From: Deltaproteobacteria bacterium
GTDB taxonomy: Bacteria; Myxococcota_A; UBA796; SXON01
Assembly (NCBI GenBank): GCA_016875435.1
Contig: VGRE01000013.1
Location: forward strand, 1-33,058
Length of the DNA: 33,058 bases
Direction: 5' to 3'
Position numbers and translations under genes: made by a program. Under the pieces are notes generated by a model. That model searched no databases and was not told the DNA's origin. It worked only from the letters and a program-made list of their open reading frames with translations. Of this stretch, positions 1 through 8,838 are shown in pieces (position 1 is the stretch's first letter; each line of letters begins with the position of its first letter).

Positions 1-576
1 GATGTCGACCAGAGCGCGCTGGTAGTGGAGGGTCCAGTAGGCGCTGGCGGCGTCGCCCACCGCCCGCTGCCGGGCGGCGGTGGCGGTCCACTCCGCCGTC
101 GCGACCGCCGCACCGGCGCTGCGCACGCCTTGCAGGTTGTAGGCGAGACGATGCCCCTGCAACAGCGCCTGCGACAGGGTGAACGCGAGCTTGCTGTCCC
201 AGGCCGGGTCGCCGAACTCCTGGTCGAGCTCCGAGATCTTGAACTGGGTGTCGGACTGGTTGGCGGTGAAGCCCACGCCGAGCGCCGTACCGGTGATGAT
301 CGGCACGGAGAGCGCCGCGTCCGTGGAGACACCCGTCGTCTCGCTCGTATACTCGCCGAACTGGAACTGTCCTTCCCCGGCGGAGCTGAAGTAGGAGCCC
401 GAGAGCGACAGGCTCGGCTCGAAGGCGGCCCGCGAGGCCAGGAGCGATCCCTCGGCGCTCTGCACGTCGGCGCGGGCGGAGAGCACCGAGGGCGCCTCGG
501 CGCCGGCGCGGGTGAGCGCCTCGTCGAAGCTGAGCGAGGTGTCGCCGGCGTGGGCGAGGGCAAGGCCGAGGATCAT
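1..576 (-). CDS. TolC-family outer membrane efflux protein, N-terminal part (cut by window edge)
   Basis: Reading the minus strand from ATG at 576 gives 192 codons still open at base 1, so the C-terminal part lies outside the window. The start overlaps the stop of the upstream RND gene as ATGA, which indicates translational coupling. The leader is very short (M-I-L-G-L-A-L-A-H-A, then GDTSLSFDEAL). The segment LSFDEALTRAGAEAPSVLSA resembles the first helix of TolC/OEP repeats. It is followed by alternating barrel-like stretches and by helical text with QALLQGHRLAYNL, typical of outer membrane factors. In the family, the trimer forms the outer membrane exit duct of tripartite pumps. Position as the last gene after an adaptor and two RND permeases supports that role. 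Substrate unknown. Confidence 0.85.
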   Translation of the reverse strand, partial: MILGLALAHAGDTSLSFDEALTRAGAEAPSVLSARADVQSAEGSLLASRAAFEPSLSLSGSYFSSAGEGQFQFGEYTSETTGVSTDAALSVPIITGTALGVGFTANQSDTQFKISELDQEFGDPAWDSKLAFTLSQALLQGHRLAYNLQGVRSAGAAVATAEWTATAARQRAVGDAASAYWTLHYQRALVDI

Positions 577-3500
577 GTCGTCTCCGGGCCACGACGCGGC
601 CAGCCGAAGGCCAGCCAGCGCGCGCTGCTTGCGCGCAGGTCGTCGAGGAAAGCGTAGAGGTAAGGCACGAAGAAGAGGGTGAGCACCGTGGCGGTGGCCA
701 TGCCGAAGCCCACCACTCGCCCGAGCGGCGCGTAGGGGATGCCCACGAAGGTGTCGTCGCCGGTGGCCATCGGGATCACCCCCACGATGGCGGTGAGCGC
801 GGTCATGAGGATCGGTCGCAGGCGCTGGCGGACCGCTTCTTTCAGGGCCTCGTCGCGCGCCAGCCCCTCGCCGCGCAGCTCGGTGATGCGGTCGATGAGC
901 ACGATGCCGTTGTTCACCACGATGCCGATGAGGATGACCATCCCCACGCCGCCCATCGAGTCGAAGGGGGTGTCGGTGATCCACAGCCCCCAGTACACGC
1001 CGAAAACCGCCATCGGGACGGTGGTGATGACAGTGATGGGCAGGAGGAAACTCTCGAAGAGCACGCCCATGATGAGGAACACGAAGGTGAGGCTGAGCAG
1101 CAGCGCGAGGTTGCGGGCGCTGTCACTCTCGCGCTGCTCCTCGAAGAAGTCGCCCTCCGCGGGCCCGTAACCGAGCGGCCAGTCCATCCCGCGCAGCGCC
1201 CCCATCGCGCGATCGTGCATCGCCATCTTGTCGACACCGTCGGCGAGGTCGAGGGTGAGGCCGAGCGAGGTCTTGCGGTCGCGACGGTCGATGCGTCCCC
1301 AGCCGGAGCCGGGCTCGGGGTCGACCAGGGCGCGCAGCTTCACCGCGCCGGCGGTGGGCGAGCCCACCTGGAAGTCGAGGAGCCGCTCCACGTCTTCCCG
1401 GTCGTCCTGGCCGAAGCGGGCGAACATCCGCACCTCGCGCTCGCCGAGCACCCAGGGGGTGAGCGGCACGCCGCGCATGGCGAAGGCCACCACCCGCCCG
1501 ATCATCGAGGCCGACACGTTGTAGCGGGCCGCCGCCTCTCGGTCGACGCGCAGCCGGATCTCCTCGTTGCCTTCTTCCTCGGTGTCGTTGTAGGCCGAGA
1601 GCACGCCCTCCAGCGAGCGGAGCCGTCGCAAGGCCTCGTGCGACAGGGCGGTGATCTGCTCGCTGTCCTCGCCCTGAAGCGTCACCTCGATGCGGTTGCC
1701 GCGGCCCGACTCGCCCTCCCCCCAGCCGATGGTGGCCTTCACGCCGGGGAGATCGGGGAGCTTGGCCTTGACGTCGTCGAGGATCTCCTGGCGGCTCATG
1801 CCCTCGGGGTGGTCTTCCAGGTAAGCGAACAGCCGCCCGCCGGTACTGTTGCCACCGAGGCGACTGCGGTAGGTGCGTACCGCCCAGTGTTCCCGGTTCT
1901 CCGCGACCATCTTCTCGAAGGCCTCGACCGTGCGCAGGCGCTCGTAGTAGGTGAAGTTGCGGGGGATCTCGAAGCGAACGGTGAAGTCGTCGAGGTTGCC
2001 CTCCGACTCGTCGGAGCAGCCCACCGCCCGCGCCGGCAACACCAGCGTGAGCACGACCACCGCGAGCATGCCCACGAAGGTGTCGACCGGGCGCCGCAAC
2101 ATCGCGCCGAGAATGCGCACCGTCCCGTCTGACAGCCGCGTCATCCAGCGCGTGTCGCCCTTCACCTCGGCCGAGCCCAGCCACACCGTCGACAAGGGCG
2201 TGAACAACAGGGTGATCAGGAGCGAACCCACCTGGATGAACACCACCGGCAGGCCCAGCGCCGACATGAAGAAGCTGAAGTCGGCGTCGGCGCTCATCAG
2301 GATCACCGGCAAGAACACGACGATCGACGTGAGCGTGGAGAGCACGATGGGCAACAGGACTTCGCTGGTGCCGTGAATCGCGGCGGGAACGGGCAGTTCC
2401 CCCAGCTGTCGCCGCCGGTAGATGGCCTCCACCACCACCACCGCGTTGTCGACCACCATGCCCACCGCGATCATCAGCCCGAGCATCGACAGCAGGTTGA
2501 GCGAGTCGCCGCGGAAGTACATCACCGTGAGTGTCAGCAACAACGACGCGGGGATGGTGGCCGCGATGAGCGCGGTGATGCGCCACTCGCGCAGGAACAG
2601 GATCAACACCAGCACCGCGAGGATGCCGCCCTCGAGCGCGCTCTCCTGCAAGGCGCCCATGCTCTCTTCGATGAGCGTGCCCTGGTCGAAGAAACTGTGG
2701 AACTTGTACCCCTGTAGGCGCGGGTCGGCTTCCAGTTCCTTCATCGCGGCGCGGATGTCGTCGCACACCTGCACCGTGTTGGCGCCGGATTCCTTGTTGA
2801 TGCCGAGGGCAGCGGCCTCCTGTCCCTCGATGCGGTTGATGTCGGTGGAGGCGGCGGGGGCGTAGCGGATCTCGGCGATGTCTTGCAGCACCAGGCCATT
2901 GCCCAGCGGCCACTCGCGCAGCTCGTCGAGCGTCGCGAAGCGGGCGAGGGCGCGCACGTAGCGAACCTCGCCGCGGTCTTCCACGCGGCCGGTTCCCACC
3001 TGGATGTTGTCGCCCTGCAAGCGCCCGAGCAGGTCGACCAGATCCACCTGGTGGCTCATCAGCCGCTCGCGGTCGAAGTCGATCCACACCACCGGCTCGG
3101 GCACCCCCCACACGTCGACCCGCGCCACGCCGTCGAGCCGTTCCAACCGCGGCTTGATGATGCGCTCGCTGTTGAAGAACTGCTCCTCGGGGCCGACTTC
3201 GAGCGGCGACTGGATGCCGGCCCATGTGACCGGCTCGTCGGTGGGATCGAAGCGCCACACCCACACCCGCTCCACGTCGTCGGGCAGGTCGGGCATGGCG
3301 CGCTCGATCCGGTCGCCCACGGCGTTGTAGGCCTCGTCCATGTCGGTGTCGGCCGAGAACTCGATGGAGAGCGCCGCGTTGTCGTTCTTCGACTCCGACT
3401 CGATGTGCTTGATGCCGGCCACGGTGGAGAGCTGCTCCTCCAGCGGCTTGACGATGCGCGACTCGGTTTCCAGCGGCGTGCTGTCTTCGTAGGGGATCCA

Positions 3501-3656
3501 CAACCACAGGTGCGGCGGCGACCAGCCGCCCGGCATCATCTGCACCGGGATGCGCAGCGTGGCGATCACGCCCACCACCATCACCACGCAGAACAGCGTC
3601 ACGACGGTGACCGGCCGTCCCACCGAGAAGCGGGGGACGAGGTCGGCCAACTTCAC
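573..3656 (-). CDS. RND efflux permease, second of a tandem pair
   Basis: 1027 residues from a GTG start that overlaps the stop of the first RND gene (GTGA). It shows the RND plan: N-terminal helix, a large periplasmic domain, TM2-TM6 from about residue 340, a second periplasmic domain and TM8-TM12 near the end. The TM4 motif is VVDNAVVVVEA (D403, N404) and the TM10 motif is GIVVNNGIVLID (N915, N916). The classical Asp-Asp-Lys relay of AcrB is therefore reduced to one Asp, as in many HAE1-like RND proteins outside Enterobacteria. The text after TM7 (VGCSDESEGNL) departs from the usual FPxxDxG region. Family knowledge: inner membrane proton-driven exporters working with an adaptor and TolC. 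Two different adjacent permeases suggest a heteromeric pump of MdtBC type, which is inference. Substrate cannot be read from the sequence. Confidence 0.93.
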   Translation of the reverse strand: MKLADLVPRFSVGRPVTVVTLFCVVMVVGVIATLRIPVQMMPGGWSPPHLWLWIPYEDSTPLETESRIVKPLEEQLSTVAGIKHIESESKNDNAALSIEFSADTDMDEAYNAVGDRIERAMPDLPDDVERVWVWRFDPTDEPVTWAGIQSPLEVGPEEQFFNSERIIKPRLERLDGVARVDVWGVPEPVVWIDFDRERLMSHQVDLVDLLGRLQGDNIQVGTGRVEDRGEVRYVRALARFATLDELREWPLGNGLVLQDIAEIRYAPAASTDINRIEGQEAAALGINKESGANTVQVCDDIRAAMKELEADPRLQGYKFHSFFDQGTLIEESMGALQESALEGGILAVLVLILFLREWRITALIAATIPASLLLTLTVMYFRGDSLNLLSMLGLMIAVGMVVDNAVVVVEAIYRRRQLGELPVPAAIHGTSEVLLPIVLSTLTSIVVFLPVILMSADADFSFFMSALGLPVVFIQVGSLLITLLFTPLSTVWLGSAEVKGDTRWMTRLSDGTVRILGAMLRRPVDTFVGMLAVVVLTLVLPARAVGCSDESEGNLDDFTVRFEIPRNFTYYERLRTVEAFEKMVAENREHWAVRTYRSRLGGNSTGGRLFAYLEDHPEGMSRQEILDDVKAKLPDLPGVKATIGWGEGESGRGNRIEVTLQGEDSEQITALSHEALRRLRSLEGVLSAYNDTEEEGNEEIRLRVDREAAARYNVSASMIGRVVAFAMRGVPLTPWVLGEREVRMFARFGQDDREDVERLLDFQVGSPTAGAVKLRALVDPEPGSGWGRIDRRDRKTSLGLTLDLADGVDKMAMHDRAMGALRGMDWPLGYGPAEGDFFEEQRESDSARNLALLLSLTFVFLIMGVLFESFLLPITVITTVPMAVFGVYWGLWITDTPFDSMGGVGMVILIGIVVNNGIVLIDRITELRGEGLARDEALKEAVRQRLRPILMTALTAIVGVIPMATGDDTFVGIPYAPLGRVVGFGMATATVLTLFFVPYLYAFLDDLRASSARWLAFGWPRRGPETT

Positions 3657-6600
3657 GGCGTCGTCTCCGGCACCCGCTCGGTCAAGCGCGCCGCGATGCG
3701 GTACACCACCGGCACCACCACCAGCGTGAGGAAAGTGCTGCTCGCGAGCCCGAAGATGATGGTGATCGCCAGCGGGCGCTGCATCTCCTGGCCCTCGCCG
3801 AGGCCCAGCGCCAAGGGGGCCAGGCCGAGCACCGAGTTGAGCGCGGTGATGAGGATCGGGCGCAGCCGGGTAGCCGCCGCCTTGCCGATCGCCTCGTCGA
3901 GGGCCAGGCCGTCGAGTCGTAAGCGCGAGATGGCGTCGACGAGCACGATCGCGTTGGCCACCACCACGCCGGCGAGCACGATGAGACCGATGAAGACCAC
4001 CACCGAGACCGCGTTGCCGGTGATCCAGAGGCCCACCGCCACCCCCACCAGCGACAACGGGACGGAGAACAGGATGACGAGCGGGTCGCGCAACGACTCG
4101 AAGGTGCTCGCCATGATCACGTAGACGAGGAAGATGGCAAGCGCGAGCGCCAACTTCAGCGAGCCGAGCGAGGTGTCCAGCTCGCGGTTCTGCCCGGCAA
4201 CCTCCAGGTCCACGCCCTTCGGGAGCGAGGTGCCCGTCACCGCGGCGGCCGCCGCGTTGCTGGCGCCGGCGAGGTCGAGGCCGCGGATGTCGGCGGAGAG
4301 CACCACGGCGCGGCGCTGGTCGATGCGCCGCACCTCGGAGGGGCCCTCGCCGTCGGCGAGCGTGGCCACCGCGTCGAGCCGCACCGGGGGCAGGATGCGC
4401 GGGTTGACGTTGATCGCCGCCAGGGCGTCGAGCGAGTCGCGGTCGGCCTCGCCGAGGCGCACCAGGAGGTCGACCCGCCGCTCGCCCTCGGCGATGCGCG
4501 TGGGACGCTCGCCCTGGACCTTCGCGCGCACCGCCCGCGCCACGTCGCCCACGCCGATGCCGAGCGCGGCCAGCCGGTCGCGGTCGTAGACCACCCGCAC
4601 CTCGGGGTAGCCGGCGCCGAGCGAGGAGCGCACCTCGGCCAGGGCGGGGAGTTCCTGCATCGCCGCCGCGCCGCGGTCGGCCGCCTCGCGCAGCGTGCGC
4701 AGGTCCTGGCCGAAGAGCACCAGCTCCACCGGGGTGTGGAAGGAGAACAGCGCCGGGCGGACGAAGCGCGCGGTGAAGCCTGGGAAACCGTCGAGTACGC
4801 CCCGGATCGCCTCGATGGTCAGGGCCTCGCGCTGCTCGAGATCGCCCCCCGGCGACAGCTCCACGAGCAAGCGCGCCGTGTTCTCGCCCTCGTCGGCCTT
4901 GCTGTCGGCGCGGCGCTCGGTGCCCACCACCGCGTACACCGTCTCGATGCCGCCGATGCCGCGCACCTCGGCCTCGAGCTGCTGCACGAGGCCATCGGTG
5001 CGCTCCAGCGGCGTGCCCACCGGCAGCGCCACCTCCACGGTGAAGCGGCCCTGGTGCACGTCGGGGATGAGCTCGGCGCCCACGCGGTCGAGGAGCAGCA
5101 CGCTCGCCAGGAAGGTCGCCGTCGCGACGAGGAGCACTCGGCCGGGACGCCGGAGCGAGCCGAGGAGCACCCGCGCGAACAAGCTCTCGGAGGCGGCGTA
5201 GAAAACGAGGAAGCGGTCGGCGAGCCACACGGTGGCACGATTGAAGAGCCCGAGCGACCACGCGAGCGCCCGAAAACCGAGGCGCAGCGTCCAGCCGCTG
5301 GCCACCGCGAAAAGGTTCGCCAGCGCCGCGAGGCTGCCGTGCACCAGGAAACGCGCCAGCGCCCAGGGCCAGAGCCAGGACCGGCGCCGCTGGGCGAGCT
5401 CCTGCCACGCGGCACGCGGCGAGCTGCCGGCGATGTCGCGAGCCCGCGCCGGGGGCGAGGGTAGCGCGATCGTGCGCGCCGCGAGCATCGGGACGAAGAG
5501 CAGCGCCACCCCCAGCGAGGCGAGCAGGCTGAACACCACCGTGAGCGCGAGGTCGCCGAAGATCTGCCCGGCCACGCCCTCCACGAACACGATGGGGAAG
5601 AACACGGCGATGCCGGTGAGCACGCTGGCAAACACCGCCTGGGCCACCTCGGCGGTGCCAAGGACGGCGGCTTCCAGTCGCGACTTTCCCCTGTCGATGT
5701 GGGTCTGCACCGCCTCCAGGACCACGGTGCCGCTGTCGATGACCATGCTCACGCCGAGCGCGAGGCCGCCGAGCGACATCAGGTTGAGCGAGAGCTCGCC
5801 CACGTACATCACGCCGAAGGTGGCGAAGAGGCAGATGGGGATGGCGGTGCTGATGATGAGCGTCGTCACCCAGTCGCGCAGGAACACGAACGTGACGAGG
5901 ATGGCGAGCAGGCCGCCGAGCCAGGCGTCGCCCACGAGATTGTCGAGGGCGGCCTCCACGAAGCGGGCCTGGTCGTCGAGCACCTCGGCGCTCACCCCCT
6001 CGGGGAGCACGCTGGTGACGGCCTGTTCGCCGGGCATGGCCTGCGGCGGCTCCAGCGCCCCCTTCACCCGGCGCGCCACCTGCACGAGGTTGGCGTCGGC
6101 CTCCTTGTACACCTCGATCTCCACCGCCGGGGCCCCGCCGAGCCGGGCCACCACCTCGCGATCGGCGCTGCCCTCGCGCACCTCGGCCACGTCGCCCACG
6201 CGCACCCGGGCGCCGTCGGGGCGCACCACCCGCAGCTCGCGCACGTCGTCGACCGAGCGGAACTCGTTGAGGGTGCGGATGAGGTACTCGTTCTCGCCCT
6301 CGCGGACGAGGCCTCCGGCCACGTTGACGTTCTCGGCCTGCAAGGTGGCGCGAAGCTGGTCGAGGGTCACCCCCCGCGCCGCGAGCCAGTCTTCCCGGGC
6401 CTCCACCAGCACCAGCCGCTCCAGGCCCCCGCGGACCGTCACCGCCGCCACGCCGTCGAGCGCCTCCAGGCGTCGCTTGACGTCTTTCTCGGCCGCATCG
6501 CGAAGCGCCAGCTCGCCCATCTCGCCGGTGAGCGCCACGCGGAGGATCGGCGAGAGCGACGGGTCGTAGCGCAGGATCAAGGGCCGCGGCACGCCGTCGG

Positions 6601-6952
6601 GGAAGAAGGTGGTCTGCAAGCGCTCGCGCACGTCTTGCATGCCGGCGCCCATCGGCGTGTCCCAGTCGAACTCCAGCACCACGTCGGAGATCCCCGCGCG
6701 GCTGCGCGACTCGATGGAGACGACGCCCTCCACGGTGGAGAGCGCCTCCTCGATCGGCCGGCTCACCTGGGTTTCCACCTCTTCGGGCGCCGCGCCCTCG
6801 TACTCGGTGCGCACCGTGATGGTCGGATAGGAAATATCCGGCATCAAATCCAGTGGTAGCTGGACCAGCGACACGTAGCCGAACACGACGACGGCCACGG
6901 TACACATCCACACGGCCACCGGGTGGTTGACCACCCACCGGTAAAACGTCAC
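3653..6952 (-). CDS. RND efflux permease, first of a tandem pair, with extra segment between TM6 and TM7
   Basis: 1099 residues from a GTG start placed 3 bases after the stop of the adaptor gene. N-terminal text (NHPVAVWM, LPLDLMPDISYPTITVRTEY) is classic for HAE1-like RND pumps. The TM4 motif reads VIDSGTVVLEA (D406, S407) and the TM10 motif GVVVANAIVLVD (A999, N1000), so both the second Asp and the Lys of the AcrB proton relay are absent. About 100 extra residues at roughly 497-600, rich in Trp, Arg and Leu, lie between TM6 and TM7 and could form amphipathic or additional membrane helices. This accounts for the length above the usual 1020-1050. It probably pairs with the overlapping downstream RND protein, with the adaptor upstream and TolC at the end of the operon. 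Substrate unknown. Confidence 0.93.
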   Translation of the reverse strand: MTFYRWVVNHPVAVWMCTVAVVVFGYVSLVQLPLDLMPDISYPTITVRTEYEGAAPEEVETQVSRPIEEALSTVEGVVSIESRSRAGISDVVLEFDWDTPMGAGMQDVRERLQTTFFPDGVPRPLILRYDPSLSPILRVALTGEMGELALRDAAEKDVKRRLEALDGVAAVTVRGGLERLVLVEAREDWLAARGVTLDQLRATLQAENVNVAGGLVREGENEYLIRTLNEFRSVDDVRELRVVRPDGARVRVGDVAEVREGSADREVVARLGGAPAVEIEVYKEADANLVQVARRVKGALEPPQAMPGEQAVTSVLPEGVSAEVLDDQARFVEAALDNLVGDAWLGGLLAILVTFVFLRDWVTTLIISTAIPICLFATFGVMYVGELSLNLMSLGGLALGVSMVIDSGTVVLEAVQTHIDRGKSRLEAAVLGTAEVAQAVFASVLTGIAVFFPIVFVEGVAGQIFGDLALTVVFSLLASLGVALLFVPMLAARTIALPSPPARARDIAGSSPRAAWQELAQRRRSWLWPWALARFLVHGSLAALANLFAVASGWTLRLGFRALAWSLGLFNRATVWLADRFLVFYAASESLFARVLLGSLRRPGRVLLVATATFLASVLLLDRVGAELIPDVHQGRFTVEVALPVGTPLERTDGLVQQLEAEVRGIGGIETVYAVVGTERRADSKADEGENTARLLVELSPGGDLEQREALTIEAIRGVLDGFPGFTARFVRPALFSFHTPVELVLFGQDLRTLREAADRGAAAMQELPALAEVRSSLGAGYPEVRVVYDRDRLAALGIGVGDVARAVRAKVQGERPTRIAEGERRVDLLVRLGEADRDSLDALAAINVNPRILPPVRLDAVATLADGEGPSEVRRIDQRRAVVLSADIRGLDLAGASNAAAAAVTGTSLPKGVDLEVAGQNRELDTSLGSLKLALALAIFLVYVIMASTFESLRDPLVILFSVPLSLVGVAVGLWITGNAVSVVVFIGLIVLAGVVVANAIVLVDAISRLRLDGLALDEAIGKAAATRLRPILITALNSVLGLAPLALGLGEGQEMQRPLAITIIFGLASSTFLTLVVVPVVYRIAARLTERVPETTP

Positions 6953-6955
6953 GGC

Positions 6956-8188
6956 TTACCCGCCCTCTCTGCGCCCGGGCTCCTTCCCTTCCTCGGCCTT
7001 GGCCATCACCGGGTCGCTCGGCAGGCGCACGCGAGCATCGTCGCGCAGGGCCTGGTTGCCCACCGTCACCACCTGCTCGCCGGCCGCGACGCCCTCGACG
7101 ATCTCGGCATTGACCCCGTCTTCGAAGCCAAGCTTCACCCGCACGCGGTGGGCGCGACGGTAGGGGCCGGGCACCTCGGGCTCCTCCTCCTCTTCCTCGT
7201 CGCCGCCAAAGTTGAAGGACCAGCCAGCTTCTTCTTCCTCCTCCTCTTGCTCCTCCTCGGGCTTCTCGCCCGGCGGGGGACCTTCGAGCAGCGTGTAGAC
7301 GTAGGACTGGCCTTCCTCCCAGACCACCGCGCGCCGGGGGACGGTGAGCACGCCCTCGTGGCGCGCCACCTCGACGCGCACCGACACGTACTGCCCCGGC
7401 CGCAGGACCGCCTGCCCCGGGTCGAGGGCCACCGTCACCCGCACCGTGCCCGTCTGCGTGTCGACCACCGGCGCCACGCGCACCACCTCGCCCGAGGCGC
7501 CCACCGCCTCGTCGTAGGCACTGACGACGGTGGCCGGCTGGCCCACGCGCACCCGCGCGAGGTCGCGCTCGGGCAGGGCCACCACCACCCGCAACTTGCC
7601 CGGGTCGACGATGGTGTAGGCCGGCGTGGGCCCCGCCGTTTCCCCGAAGCGGATGCCGCGGGCGGCCACCACGCCGTCGATAGGGCTCTCCAGTCGCGTG
7701 AATCCGCGCGTCTGGCTCGCCTCCTGGTGGGCGGTGCGGGCGGCCGCGAGCGCCCGCTGCGCCGTCTCCAGCTCGGTGCGCGCGATGGCGCCCTGCGCGA
7801 AGAGGCGCTCGGCGGCCTCGGCGTCGGCGGTGGCGCGCTCGAGCTCGGCGGTGGCGCGCTCGTAGGCGGCGTCGAGCTGGGGGGAGGCGATCACCGCGAG
7901 GAGCTGTCCCTTGCGCACATCGTCGCCCTCCTCCGCGTAGATACCGGTCACGACACCCGTCGTCTCCGGGACGAGCGCGGCCTGCGCCTCGGACTCCACC
8001 GCCGCGCTCGCGACGACATGGTCGCCCACCGTCCCTGGCGCCACGGCCGCGACATCAACCAGGGTGCGCGGGTCGACCGGGGGGCCCTTGCCTTCCTCGT
8101 CCTCGCCTTCTCCCTCCTCGCCGCCCTCGCCAGCCGACATGCTGCAGGCGAGCGAGAAGCCGGCGATGAGGGCCAGGACGAGACGCAT
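6956..8188 (-). CDS. RND periplasmic adaptor (membrane fusion) lipoprotein
   Basis: 410 residues, first gene of the efflux operon. The N-terminus MRLVLALIAGFSLAC gives a lipobox with Cys15, followed by an acidic linker (about 17-34). The first lipoyl half is TGVVTGIYAEEGDDVRKGQLL (about 78-98). An alpha-helical hairpin follows at about 100-160, then the second lipoyl half with LESPIDGVVAARGIRFGE, and beta-barrel and membrane-proximal domains. Family role: joins the RND permease to the TolC duct. Unusual: an insertion at about 303-341 made largely of Glu, with a central WSFNFGG, inside the membrane-proximal domain. It may bind cations or act as a flexible spacer; this is speculation. A TAGCCT element lies 9 nt before the ATG and no Shine-Dalgarno is seen. 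Confidence 0.92.
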   Translation of the reverse strand: MRLVLALIAGFSLACSMSAGEGGEEGEGEDEEGKGPPVDPRTLVDVAAVAPGTVGDHVVASAAVESEAQAALVPETTGVVTGIYAEEGDDVRKGQLLAVIASPQLDAAYERATAELERATADAEAAERLFAQGAIARTELETAQRALAAARTAHQEASQTRGFTRLESPIDGVVAARGIRFGETAGPTPAYTIVDPGKLRVVVALPERDLARVRVGQPATVVSAYDEAVGASGEVVRVAPVVDTQTGTVRVTVALDPGQAVLRPGQYVSVRVEVARHEGVLTVPRRAVVWEEGQSYVYTLLEGPPPGEKPEEEQEEEEEEAGWSFNFGGDEEEEEEPEVPGPYRRAHRVRVKLGFEDGVNAEIVEGVAAGEQVVTVGNQALRDDARVRLPSDPVMAKAEEGKEPGRREGG

Positions 8189-8197
8189 GGCGCGCTG

Positions 8198-8203
8198 AGG
8201 CTA
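8198..8203 (-). promoter_or_regulatory. candidate -10 element of the efflux operon
   Basis: TAGCCT on the minus strand lies 9 nt before the ATG of the adaptor gene. It fits the TAnnnT pattern that recurs before other first genes in this window. No convincing -35 is visible. Confidence 0.3.
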
Positions 8204-8385
8204 ATCGCGCCGCCGGGGCATCGCCGAGGGGTGACGAGGTTTGACAGGGGGTTGGCGGGCCGCACCCGGTCGCGGTGCTCACGCGGGCGACGCCATCGAC
8301 ATCGACGACGACAGCGACAGCGACGACTGCGAACCCTCGCGTCGCCTCCTGCGTGCCGCCCGGGGCCGCGCGCGCTGCCGACGAG
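8204..8385. other. intergenic stretch with no supported gene
   Basis: Between the efflux operon start and the decayed pair at 8386. It holds a short Asp/Ser/Thr-coding low-complexity stretch (about 8292-8330, GAC/AGC repeats) and a TTGACA-like hexamer at 8239-8244 on the plus strand without a matching -10. I see no gene. It may be further decayed sequence belonging to the remnants downstream. Confidence 0.4.
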
Positions 8386-8496
8386 GTGGATGGCTCGCTG
8401 GTTGCCTGGGCGCGGTCGCTCACGCCTCGCGAGCGCCTGGACCGAGCGACAGCCACGGGCACCTGGCCGGCGAGGGTTCGCCGTGCCGCGACCTGA
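8386..8496 (+). pseudogene. remnant of a small partner protein preceding a nucleotidyltransferase
   Basis: From GTG at 8386 the frame encodes 36 residues with WARSLTPRERLDRATATG and ends at TGA 8494-8496, overlapping by 14 nt the start of the nucleotidyltransferase remnant. Short proteins containing an L-T/S-P-x-E-R-L-type helix commonly precede stand-alone nucleotidyltransferase-fold genes in bacteria; that comparison is from memory. Here the protein is very short and its N-terminal part may be lost. It may be only a chance frame, but its phase and overlap with the next remnant favour a decayed bicistron. Confidence 0.35.
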
Positions 8497-8787
8497 CCAG
8501 GTCGACATCGGCGCGCTGCTTGGCCGGCTAGGCGAGCGCGGAATCGACTTCGTGGTGGTGGGTGGCGCGGCGGCTTTGCTCCACGCCGCACCCATCGCGA
8601 CGCGCGACCTCGACATCGTCCCCGATGCCCGGCCGGGAGCCCGGGAACACCTCGATGGCGGTGGGCAGCTCCTGCTGCGAACTCGCCTGTGTCCGCTCGA
8701 CGTGCTGCTCCGCCTCCACGGCGGGCCCGCGACCTGGTCGCGGTGCCCCTGCTCCTGCAAGCGCTTCGGCAGCGCGACCCCACCTGA
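8483..8787 (+). pseudogene. decayed nucleotidyltransferase-fold protein (internal deletion and frameshift)
   Basis: From GTG at 8483 the frame reads VDIGALLGRLGERGIDFVVVGG, then A-rich text and TRDLDIVPD. This is the signature of MNT/AbiEii-like nucleotidyltransferases: a GG loop followed by a DxD-type metal site. About 35 residues expected after DLDIVPD appear to be missing, because the text jumps at once to LLLRTRLCPLDVLLRLHGG, which looks like the later part of the domain. After about 8722 the expected C-terminus continues in another frame: bases 8725-8787 encode ARDLVAVPLLLQALRQRDPT and a stop. So there is at least one deletion plus a frameshift. No function is expected. It lies between two intact transcription units. 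Confidence 0.7.
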
Positions 8788-8838
8788 GTTGTCCCCCACC
8801 TCGCCGGGTCGGCCGGTCAACCGAGGCGGAGACTCCCC

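Noticed and set aside
573-6938. A continuous 2121-codon minus-strand frame across both RND genes
   Set aside because: Only its part downstream of 3656 is the real second RND permease; the upstream part is Arg/Gly/Ala-rich out-of-frame text over the first RND gene.
8239-8244. TTGACA on the plus strand as a -35 box
   Set aside because: No matching -10 at 16-18 nt and no intact downstream gene in that direction.
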